64,000 bases of DNA from JAJFIE01 sp964344255 (GTDB taxonomy: Bacteria; Pseudomonadota; Alphaproteobacteria; Rhodospirillales; Casp-alpha2). The stretch is from contig CAYFMQ010000006.1 of assembly GCA_964344255.1 (NCBI GenBank), positions 115,598 through 179,597 of the forward strand, read 5' to 3'. The notes beneath the pieces were generated by a model. The model saw only the letters and a list, made by a program, of their open reading frames with translations. It was not told where the DNA came from and made no database searches. The position numbers were made by a program, and so were the translations under genes. This document shows positions 34,071-41,274 of the stretch, one piece after another; within the stretch, counting starts at the first letter, position 1, and each line of letters begins with the position of its first letter.

Positions 34071-35015
34071 TTAGGCGTCTTTGGCTACCTTGTCCGCTCG
34101 CGCTTGGCGTAACTGACTGAAATCGTCATCAGCGTGATAGGAGGAGCGTGTAAGCGGGCTCGACGCCACCAGCAAAAAGCCCTTCGATTCCCCGATCCGT
34201 TTGTATTCGTCGAATTCTTCCGGTTCGACGAAGCGGGCGACGGCGGCGTGTTTGGGCGTGGGTTGCAGGTATTGTCCGATGGTCAGGAAATCCACACCGG
34301 CGGAACGCATGTCGTCCATGACCTGCAGCACCTCGTTCCGCTCTTCGCCCAGGCCAACCATGATGCCGGATTTGGTAAAAACAGTTGGGTCGAGTTGCTT
34401 GGCGCGATCCAGCAAGCGGAGCGAGTGGTAATACCGTGCGCCGGGCCTGATGGTGGGATAAAGTCTGGGTACGGTTTCCAGGTTGTGGTTGAAAACGTCC
34501 GGTTTGGCGGCGATGACGGTCTCCAGCCCGCCGGGCTTATCCCGGAAATCGGGGGTCAGGACCTCGACCGTGGTGTCGGGCGAGACCTCGTGGACCATTT
34601 CCAGGCATTTGGCGAACTGTGCCGCGCCGCCGTCGTCCAGGTCGTCGCGGTCGACGGAAGTAATCACCATGTGTTTAAGCCCGAGCTTGGCAGCCGTGAT
34701 CGCCACGTTGTCGGGCTCCATTGGATCGACAGCACCCGGTTTGCCCGTCGCCACATTACAAAAGGCGCAGGCCCGGGTGCAGATCTCACCCAGGATCATC
34801 ACCGTGGCGTGGCGCATGGCCCAGCATTCGCCGATGTTGGGGCACGCGGCCTCCTCGCACACCGTGTTCAGGTTATGCTCGCGGATCAGCTTGCGGGTCT
34901 TGCCGTATTCCTCGGATGTGGGCGCCTTGACCCGGATCCATTTGGGCTTGCGCGGCGAGACGTTGTCCGGCCGGTGGGCCTTTTCGGGATGCCTGAGTTT
35001 TTCGGGTGCGCTCAT
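34071..35015 (-). CDS. lipA: Lipoyl synthase
   Basis: Radical-SAM enzyme that inserts two sulfur atoms into octanoyl groups on lipoyl domains. The auxiliary cluster cysteines lie in CEEAACPNIGECW, the radical-SAM cluster in CTRACAFCNVATG (CX3CX2C), and the final serine ligand in PLTRSSYHADDDF. The 314-residue length is normal. It lies directly downstream of lpd (three bases between), so the enzyme that builds the cofactor is made with the pyruvate dehydrogenase complex that uses it. Confidence 0.98.
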   Translation of the reverse strand: MSAPEKLRHPEKAHRPDNVSPRKPKWIRVKAPTSEEYGKTRKLIREHNLNTVCEEAACPNIGECWAMRHATVMILGEICTRACAFCNVATGKPGAVDPMEPDNVAITAAKLGLKHMVITSVDRDDLDDGGAAQFAKCLEMVHEVSPDTTVEVLTPDFRDKPGGLETVIAAKPDVFNHNLETVPRLYPTIRPGARYYHSLRLLDRAKQLDPTVFTKSGIMVGLGEERNEVLQVMDDMRSAGVDFLTIGQYLQPTPKHAAVARFVEPEEFDEYKRIGESKGFLLVASSPLTRSSYHADDDFSQLRQARADKVAKDA

Positions 35016-35018
35016 GTC

Positions 35019-36425
35019 TTAAATGTGGATGGCGCGGTCATCAGCGTCAAGGACGGACTCGTGCATCATCTCCGACAAGGTCGGGTGCGGGAAGATCGTG
35101 TGCATCAGGTCTTCTTCCGTGGTTTCGAGCCCCATGGCGACGACAAAGCCCTGGATCAGCTCGGTCACTTCCGCGCCCACCATGTGCGCGCCCAATAGCT
35201 CACCGGTTTTTTTATCAAAGATGGTTTTCACCAAGCCGTCCGGTTCGCCCAGCGCAATGGCCTTGCCATTGCCGATAAAGGGAAAGCGGCCAACCTTGAC
35301 GTCGTGTCCGGCCTCTTTCGCCTTGGCTTCCGTCAGGCCGACGCTGGCAACCTGCGGGTGGCAATAGGTGCAGCCCGGAATCCTGCCTTTATCCATGGGA
35401 TGCACGCCTTTGACACCGGCGATCTTTTCGATGCAGATGACACCTTCGTGTTCTGCCTTGTGGGCCAGCATAGGCGGTCCCGCCACGTCGCCGATGGCGT
35501 AGATGCCGGGCTCCGCCGTGCGGGAGAATTCGTCAACGACAATACAGCCACGGTCGGTTTTGATCTTGGTGGTCTCGAGTCCGATGTTTTCGATATTGCC
35601 GACGACGCCGACGGCGGAGATAACCCGATCAACGGTGATCGCTTCCGTCTTGCCGTCCGATGTCTCGATAGTGGCGGTGACCGAGTCCTTGGCCTTGTCC
35701 AGTTTGGCGACCTTGGCGCCGCTCAGGATCTTCATACCGTGCTTTTCAAACTGCTTGCGGGCAAGCTCGGCGATTTCAGGGTCTTCCACCGGCAGGATCT
35801 GCGGCAGGACCTCAACCACGGTCACGTCGGCGCCCAGGGAGCGGTAGAAGCTGGCGAACTCGATACCGATGGCACCCGAACCGATGACGAGTAAGGACTT
35901 GGGCATCTTGTCGGGCACAAGGGCCTCGAAGTAGCTCCACACCAGCTTGCCGTCGGCTTCCAGTCCCGGCAACGCGCGGGGGCGAGCGCCCGTGGCGATA
36001 ATGATGTGTTTGGCGGTCAGGCTTGGCAGCGGCTTGCCGTCCTTGGTCACATCGACCTTGCCGGGGCCGTTCAGTTTGGCCTCGCCGTCAATAACGGTGA
36101 CCTTGTTCTTCTTAAGAAGGAATCCGACGCCTTTCGAGAGCTGCGCTGAAACGCCGCGGGAGCGTTCGACAACTTTTTTCAGGTCATACCCGATATTGTC
36201 CGCCTTCAGGCCATAGGCGTCGGCGTGGTTCATGTAATCGTAGATTTCCGCCGAGCGTAGCAGCGCCTTGGTCGGGATGCAGCCCCAGTTGAGGCAGATG
36301 CCGCCCAGGTGCTTCTTTTCCACCACGGCGGTTTTCAGGCCTAGTTGGGCGGCACGGATGGCGGTCACATAGCCGCCCGGTCCGGCGCCGATCACGACAA
36401 CATCAAATTGGGTATTATCAGCCAT
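35019..36425 (-). CDS. lpd: Dihydrolipoamide dehydrogenase (E3)
   Basis: FAD enzyme that reoxidises dihydrolipoamide with NAD in 2-oxoacid dehydrogenase complexes. The FAD motif VVVIGAGPGGYVTAIRAAQLG, the redox disulfide GGICLNWGCIPTKALL, the NAD motif VIGSGAIGIEFASFY and the C-terminal HPHPTLSEMMHESVL-type IFPHPTLSEMMHE with the active-site histidine and glutamate are all present. The 468 residues are normal. It belongs to the pdhA-pdhB-pdhC-cupin-lpd-lipA run, separated from the cupin gene by two bases. Confidence 0.98.
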   Translation of the reverse strand: MADNTQFDVVVIGAGPGGYVTAIRAAQLGLKTAVVEKKHLGGICLNWGCIPTKALLRSAEIYDYMNHADAYGLKADNIGYDLKKVVERSRGVSAQLSKGVGFLLKKNKVTVIDGEAKLNGPGKVDVTKDGKPLPSLTAKHIIIATGARPRALPGLEADGKLVWSYFEALVPDKMPKSLLVIGSGAIGIEFASFYRSLGADVTVVEVLPQILPVEDPEIAELARKQFEKHGMKILSGAKVAKLDKAKDSVTATIETSDGKTEAITVDRVISAVGVVGNIENIGLETTKIKTDRGCIVVDEFSRTAEPGIYAIGDVAGPPMLAHKAEHEGVICIEKIAGVKGVHPMDKGRIPGCTYCHPQVASVGLTEAKAKEAGHDVKVGRFPFIGNGKAIALGEPDGLVKTIFDKKTGELLGAHMVGAEVTELIQGFVVAMGLETTEEDLMHTIFPHPTLSEMMHESVLDADDRAIHI

Positions 36426-36427
36426 GA

Positions 36428-36799
36428 TTAAAGCCTTTCACCGATACCAGCGGTCAGGTCGCTTTCCGGCGCATCGCCCGTGTTCACGACGCCAGCGCGT
36501 TCCAGCAACATGATGCTGCACTCTCCGCTAGCATGGGGTTTATGTTCCACACCTTTCGGCACCACAATGAACTCACCCTGTTCAAGGGTGACCCGCCTGT
36601 CGCGGAAATCCATGTCCATCGTTCCATCCAGAACGAAAAACATTTCGTCTTCGTTTTCGTGGGCATGCCAAACGAAATCGCCTTCGATCTTGACCAGCTT
36701 GATGTGGTAGTCGTCCAGGTCACCGACGATCTTCGGTGACCAGGTCTCATTGAATGTCGCAAGTTTTTCCGACAGGTTTATTTTCTCCGGAGCGGGCAT
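36428..36799 (-). CDS. Small cupin domain protein inside the pdh operon
   Basis: A single-domain cupin of 123 residues. Motif 1 is WHAHENEDEMFFVLDGTMDM with two histidines and a glutamate as metal ligands; motif 2 is QGEFIVVPKGVEHKPHA with the last histidine. It is probably a metal-binding cytoplasmic protein, but the substrate is unknown. It lies ten bases after pdhC and two before lpd, so it is co-expressed with pyruvate dehydrogenase. Such a cupin is not a component of the complex; a role in a side reaction of the pathway would be guesswork. Confidence 0.9.
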   Translation of the reverse strand: MPAPEKINLSEKLATFNETWSPKIVGDLDDYHIKLVKIEGDFVWHAHENEDEMFFVLDGTMDMDFRDRRVTLEQGEFIVVPKGVEHKPHASGECSIMLLERAGVVNTGDAPESDLTAGIGERL

Positions 36800-36809
36800 C
36801 GGTCAACCC

Positions 36810-38123
36810 TCACAGAAGCATGCTGATCGGGTCCTCGATCAGCGGTTTGAAAGCGGCGAGGAATTCCGCACCGGCGGCCCCGTCCACGACCCGGTGATCC
36901 ACGGCCAGCGTACACGACATGACGGTCGCCACGGCCAACGCGCCGTTCTTCACGACTGGGCGCTGCTCTCCCGCGCCGACGGCCAGAATGCACGATTGCG
37001 GCGGATTGATGATGGCGGAGAAATTCTTGATGCCGAACATGCCCAGGTTCGAGATGGTGAAAGCGCCGCCCTTGTATTCTTCGGGCATCAGCTTGCCTTC
37101 TCGGGCGCGCACCGCCAGGTCCTTCATCTCGTTTGAAATCTCCACCAGTCCCTTGCCCGCGGCGTCCCGGATCACCGGTGTGATCAGGCCGTCGGGGATG
37201 GCGACAGCGACCGAGACATCGACACGCTCGAACATCCGCATGGCGTCCGGCGTGAACATGGCGTTGGCGGCGGGCACCTTGCGAAGCGCCAACGCCACGG
37301 CGCGGATGATGAAATCGTTGACTGACAGCTTGTAATCGTCGGATTTCTCGTTCAGGCGCTTGCGCAGCTCCAGCAGATTATCCAGTTCGCAATCGATGCT
37401 GAGATAAAAATGCGGAATGGTCTGTTTTGACTCCGACAGGCGCTCGGCGATGATCTTGCGCATGCTCGAATGGGGGACTTCCCGGTATGGGGCAAGGCCC
37501 GTCTCGTCTATGACGACCGGTGCCGGGGCGGCAACCGGACCGGAAGGTGCTGCAGCAGCAGGTGCAGCCGTTACGCCCGAGGCTATGGCGGCCTCCACAT
37601 CCTTTTTCACGATACGGCCACGGGGGCCGGATCCGGTTATCGCAGCCACATCGATGCCGGCATTGGCGGCGATGCGTCTTGCGAGCGGACTGGCGAAGAC
37701 ACGACTTCCTGCCGATACGGCTTGAGGCGCTGCTGTTGCTGCTGCCGGTTCTGGCGTTGCCACAGGTTGTGTCACCGGTTGCGCAACTGGTTCCGGTGAT
37801 GGTGCAGGTTCGGGGGATGGCGCTGCTGCGGGCGACGGCGCCGGTGCTGCACTGACGTCGCCGATGTCGTCGGCGCTTTCACCCTCTTCCAACAGAACGG
37901 CAATCACCTGGTTGACGGGAACGCTTTCCGTCCCTTCCGGCACCACGATCTTGCCCATGGTGCCTTCATCGACGGCTTCTACTTCCATGGTTGCCTTGTC
38001 GGTCTCGATTTCGGCAATGACGTCACCGCTCTCGATGGCGTCGCCTTCGGCTTTCAGCCATTTCGCCAGGTTGCCTTCCGTCATTGTCGGCGACAGGGCG
38101 GGCATCAGGATATTAATCGGCAT
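36810..38123 (-). CDS. pdhC: Pyruvate dehydrogenase E2 (dihydrolipoamide acetyltransferase)
   Basis: Core subunit that passes the acetyl group from lipoamide to CoA. One lipoyl domain (residues 1-78; the lipoylated lysine is in EIETDKATMEVEA), a long Ala/Pro linker, a peripheral-subunit-binding domain (FASPLARRIAANAGIDVAAI, GRIVKKDVEAAI) and the catalytic domain ending in LAVDHRVVDGAAGAEFLAAF with the histidine and aspartate of the active site. The 437 residues fit the single-lipoyl alphaproteobacterial E2. It lies 14 bases after pdhB. Confidence 0.98.
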   Translation of the reverse strand: MPINILMPALSPTMTEGNLAKWLKAEGDAIESGDVIAEIETDKATMEVEAVDEGTMGKIVVPEGTESVPVNQVIAVLLEEGESADDIGDVSAAPAPSPAAAPSPEPAPSPEPVAQPVTQPVATPEPAAATAAPQAVSAGSRVFASPLARRIAANAGIDVAAITGSGPRGRIVKKDVEAAIASGVTAAPAAAAPSGPVAAPAPVVIDETGLAPYREVPHSSMRKIIAERLSESKQTIPHFYLSIDCELDNLLELRKRLNEKSDDYKLSVNDFIIRAVALALRKVPAANAMFTPDAMRMFERVDVSVAVAIPDGLITPVIRDAAGKGLVEISNEMKDLAVRAREGKLMPEEYKGGAFTISNLGMFGIKNFSAIINPPQSCILAVGAGEQRPVVKNGALAVATVMSCTLAVDHRVVDGAAGAEFLAAFKPLIEDPISMLL

Positions 38124-38137
38124 GATCTACCCTCCCC

Positions 38138-39529
38138 TCACTCGGCGTAGCAGACGGCTTTCGCCGCCTTGACCACATCCGCGGCCTTGGGCAGCGTCAG
38201 GGCTTCAAGGTTCGCCGCATAGGGCATGGGGACGTCCTCGCCGTTGACCCGGGCGACAGGCGCGTCGAGATGATCGAAGGCATGGTCCATGACCTGGGCG
38301 GCCACTTCGGAATTGATGCCGCAGGCCGGCCAGCCTTCCTCGACCGCGACGATACGGTTGGTTTTCTTGACCGACTCCACAATTGTCGCCGTATCCAGCG
38401 GTCGCAGGGACCGCAGGTTGATCACTTCAGCCTCGATGCCTTCGGTAGCCAGTTGTTCGGCAGCTTCCAGGGCGAGGCCGACGGTAATCGAATAGGCGGT
38501 GATGGTGACGTCCGTACCGGCGCGCTCAATCTTCGCCTGCCCGATGGGCAAGACGAACTCAGGGTCGTCGGGTGTATCGAAGCTCTGGCCGTAGAGGATT
38601 TCGTTTTCCAGGAACACAACCGGGTTGGGATCGCGAATTGCTGCTTTCAGCAGGCCTTTGGCGTCTTCCGCCGACCATGGCGCGACCACCTTCAGGCCCG
38701 GGCAGTGGGCGTACCATGACGCATAGCATTGCGAGTGCTGAGCGCCGACACGGGATGCCGCGCCGTTTGCGCCACGGAACACGATGGGGGCCGTCATCTG
38801 GCCGCCCGACATGTAGAGCGTTTTGGCGGCCGAATTGATAATGTGGTCGATGGCCTGCATGGCGAAGTTGAAGGTCATGAACTCGACGATCGGTTTCAAG
38901 CCGCTGAACGCCGCGCCGACACCGAGACCGGTAAAGCCGTGCTCCGTGATCGGCGTGTCGATGACGCGCCGGTCGCCGAATTCCTCCAGCAAACCCTGGG
39001 AAATCTTGTAAGCACCCTGGTACTGGGCGACTTCCTCGCCCATCAGGAACACCGTTTCATCCCGGCGCATTTCCTCCGCCATGGCGTCGCGCAGCGCTTC
39101 GCGAACGGTGATGTTGACGGTGGGACCGGCATAGGTTTGAGCGGGTGCGGCAGGCGCAGCTTCAGGAGCCGGCGGTGTCGAGGGGACCTGTTCCTGGGCA
39201 GGCGCAGGTGGTGCGGGTTCTGGGGCCGGGGATGAAGCAGGAGCCGGGGCTGGGGCAGAGACATCGCCGATGTCATCAACGCTTTCGCCCTCTTCCAGCA
39301 AGACGGCGATGGGCGTGTTGACGGCGACGTTCTCCGTGCCTTCGGCCACCAGAACCTTGCCGATGGTGCCTTCATCGACGGCTTCCACTTCCATGGTCGC
39401 CTTGTCGGTCTCAATCTCGGCAATGACGTCACCGGCGGCGACGGTGTCGCCTTCACCTTTCAGCCACTTCGCCAGATTGCCTTCCGTCATGGTGGGCGAC
39501 AGGGCCGGCATCAGGATTTGTACGGGCAT
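38138..39529 (-). CDS. pdhB: Pyruvate dehydrogenase E1 beta with N-terminal lipoyl domain
   Basis: Beta subunit of the thiamine-dependent E1 component. An extra N-terminal lipoyl domain (residues 1-77, EIETDKATMEVEA) is joined by an Ala/Pro linker to the usual E1-beta body (TVREALRDAMAEEMRRDETV, LMGEEVAQYQGAYKISQGLL, FDTPITEHGFTGLGVGAAFS-like DTPITEHGFTGLGVGAAFSG). This lipoylated E1-beta is a known alphaproteobacterial feature, which helps place the organism. The 463 residues agree. The gene sits between pdhA and pdhC. Confidence 0.98.
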   Translation of the reverse strand: MPVQILMPALSPTMTEGNLAKWLKGEGDTVAAGDVIAEIETDKATMEVEAVDEGTIGKVLVAEGTENVAVNTPIAVLLEEGESVDDIGDVSAPAPAPASSPAPEPAPPAPAQEQVPSTPPAPEAAPAAPAQTYAGPTVNITVREALRDAMAEEMRRDETVFLMGEEVAQYQGAYKISQGLLEEFGDRRVIDTPITEHGFTGLGVGAAFSGLKPIVEFMTFNFAMQAIDHIINSAAKTLYMSGGQMTAPIVFRGANGAASRVGAQHSQCYASWYAHCPGLKVVAPWSAEDAKGLLKAAIRDPNPVVFLENEILYGQSFDTPDDPEFVLPIGQAKIERAGTDVTITAYSITVGLALEAAEQLATEGIEAEVINLRSLRPLDTATIVESVKKTNRIVAVEEGWPACGINSEVAAQVMDHAFDHLDAPVARVNGEDVPMPYAANLEALTLPKAADVVKAAKAVCYAE

Positions 39530-39560
39530 GTTCGGTTTCCTCTTTTCCTGAAATCGGCCC

Positions 39561-40595
39561 TCAGGCCTCGATCAATACGTCTGTGTAGAGTTCACGCGGA
39601 TCGGGCTCGGGGCTCGTCTGGGCGAACTCGGCGGCTTCCGTGACAATGGCCTTCACGTTCTTGTCGATTTCCTTGAGAAGCCCTTCATCGGCCGCCTTGG
39701 CCTTGATGATGCGGTCACGGAGCGTATCGATGGGGTCGCTTTCCTTGCGCACCTTGCTGACTTCGTCCTTTGAACGGTACTTGGCCGGGTCCGACATGGA
39801 ATGGCCTCTGTAACGATAGGTCTCCATATCCAGGATGAAGGGGCCCTTGCCGCTCCGGCAATGGTCCAGCGCCTGCTCGGCGGCTTCGCGCACCTCCACC
39901 ACGTCCATGCCGTTGACCTGCATGCCCGGTATGCCGTGGGCGTCGCCGCGGCGGTGGAATTCGACCATCGCCGAGGCGCGGTCGATGGAAGTGCCCATGC
40001 CGTATCGGTTGTTCTCGATGATGTAGACAACGGGTAGCGACCACAACGCGGCCATGTTGAAGGATTCATAGACCTGCCCCTGATTGGCGGCGCCGTCGCC
40101 GAAATAGGCGTGACACACCCCATTGTCACCCTTGTACTTGTGGGCGAATGCGAGACCGGTGCCGAGTGAAACTTGCGCGCCGACGATGCCGTGGCCGCCG
40201 AAAAAGTTCTTTTCCCGGCTGAACATGTGCATGGAGCCGCCCTTGCCTTTGGAATAGCCGCCTTCACGGCCGGTCAGTTCCGCCATGACGCCTTTCGGGT
40301 CCATACCGGTCGCCAGCATATGGCCGTGATCGCGGTAACTGGTGATCACCGTATCCTGGGGCTCCGATGCCGCCATCATGCCGACAACCACGGCTTCCTG
40401 GCCGATATAGAGGTGACAGAATCCGCCGATCAGGCCCATGCCGTATAGCTGGCCGGCTTTTTCCTCGAAACGCCGGATCAGGAGCATCTCGCGATAATAC
40501 TCAACCAGCTGATCGGCCGTGGGGGATGCGGATTTTTTGGATTTTGATGAAGAATCAATCTTTTTTGACGTGGTTTTTTTTGCCTGTCGGGCCAT
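39561..40595 (-). CDS. pdhA: Pyruvate dehydrogenase E1 alpha
   Basis: Thiamine-diphosphate subunit that decarboxylates pyruvate. Family signatures are YYREMLLIRRFEEKAGQLYG, GFCHLYIGQEAVVVGM, RDHGHMLATGMDP and the TPP motif FGDGAANQGQVYESFNMAAL. The ATG at 40595 (MARQAKKTTS) is preceded by GGGAAGGGAG, so I prefer it to the longer frame from 40691. The basic Lys/Ser-rich N-terminus of about 25 residues is typical of alphaproteobacterial E1-alpha. It is the first gene of the pdh operon. Confidence 0.97.
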   Translation of the reverse strand: MARQAKKTTSKKIDSSSKSKKSASPTADQLVEYYREMLLIRRFEEKAGQLYGMGLIGGFCHLYIGQEAVVVGMMAASEPQDTVITSYRDHGHMLATGMDPKGVMAELTGREGGYSKGKGGSMHMFSREKNFFGGHGIVGAQVSLGTGLAFAHKYKGDNGVCHAYFGDGAANQGQVYESFNMAALWSLPVVYIIENNRYGMGTSIDRASAMVEFHRRGDAHGIPGMQVNGMDVVEVREAAEQALDHCRSGKGPFILDMETYRYRGHSMSDPAKYRSKDEVSKVRKESDPIDTLRDRIIKAKAADEGLLKEIDKNVKAIVTEAAEFAQTSPEPDPRELYTDVLIEA

Positions 40596-40747
40596 CGGAA
40601 CTCCCTTCCCCAGTTTGGGGTTAATTAAACAGCGCAAGCAGGGATCAGAGGGGGGCAGAATTTGGTATAGTCCCAAAAAAAGGGCCCCCAAGACCCGCGA
40701 ATTATGGTGACCCTATCACAAATGAGACAGTTTTAGAAGAGTGAGAA

Positions 40748-40776
40748 TTAAATTAACTTATTTCGAGTTAATTTAA
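40748..40776. promoter_or_regulatory. Perfect 11-bp inverted repeat upstream of pdhA
   Basis: TTAAATTAACT at 40748-40758 and AGTTAATTTAA at 40766-40776 are exact inverse copies separated by seven bases. The element lies about 150 bases upstream of the pdhA start and 27 bases downstream of the ABM-like gene, all on the minus strand. It is very A+T-rich and lacks a following T-run in either direction, so an operator is more likely than a terminator. The protein that might bind is unknown. Confidence 0.5.
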
Positions 40777-40802
40777 ATATTAATCTATTGTTTTTACATA
40801 AC

Positions 40803-41141
40803 TTATTTTTCTTTATTCCATGTTTTAACACTCTCCACTTCGGCTATTCTGAGCGTGAAAGAGGCATAAAACCGCTCCAGTCCCATGCGTTGGGCCGCCA
40901 TGTGCTCGACGTTTGATTTCCAGGCCTTAATGGCGTCCCTGTCGGTCCAGTATGATACCGTGATGCCGAAGCCGTCCGGGTTCCTGGCGCTATCAATACC
41001 GAGATAGCCAGGCTGCCGCATGGCAAGCTCGACCATGTCGCCTGCCGTCTTTTCATAAAGCTCTTCATCCGCTTCCGTTCGCTGGTTCGAAAAGATGACC
41101 GCGAAATGGGGAACGGGTGTTTCGGTATCCTGTGTGCTCAT
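40803..41141 (-). CDS. Antibiotic biosynthesis monooxygenase (ABM) domain protein
   Basis: A 112-residue protein of the dimeric alpha/beta-barrel ABM family: HFAVIFSNQRTEADEELYEKT, MAMRQPGYLGIDSAR-like AMRQPGYLGIDSARNPDGFGITVSYW, DRDAIKAWKSNVEHMAAQRMG and WYxxY-type RFYASFTLRIAEV. Such proteins are small heme-independent oxygenases or degrade haem, but many have no known role. AGGGGG seven bases before the ATG at 41141 sets the start; the frame continues upstream to 41369 without similarity. Divergent from the acyl-CoA synthetase gene. Confidence 0.88.
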   Translation of the reverse strand: MSTQDTETPVPHFAVIFSNQRTEADEELYEKTAGDMVELAMRQPGYLGIDSARNPDGFGITVSYWTDRDAIKAWKSNVEHMAAQRMGLERFYASFTLRIAEVESVKTWNKEK

Positions 41142-41274
41142 ATCAAATCCCCCTAGCTGATGATGGATATAAGAGCCAATCGCATTTCTCTTCAAGGCGA
41201 ATTTGATTTGTTGGCGAAGGATAACCGGAAAGATTATGTTTTCCCGGATCTTAAAGCGGGAGAGGAAACCCTGA

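Noticed and set aside
34134..35198. A 354-codon open frame on the plus strand opposite lipA and lpd.
   Set aside because: It spans the junction of two certain genes on the other strand and shows no family pattern.
37700..37850. Apparent simple repeats in pdhC and pdhB (also 39150-39260).
   Set aside because: They encode the Ala/Pro-rich linkers of lipoyl proteins and are protein-level low complexity, not DNA repeats or CRISPR.
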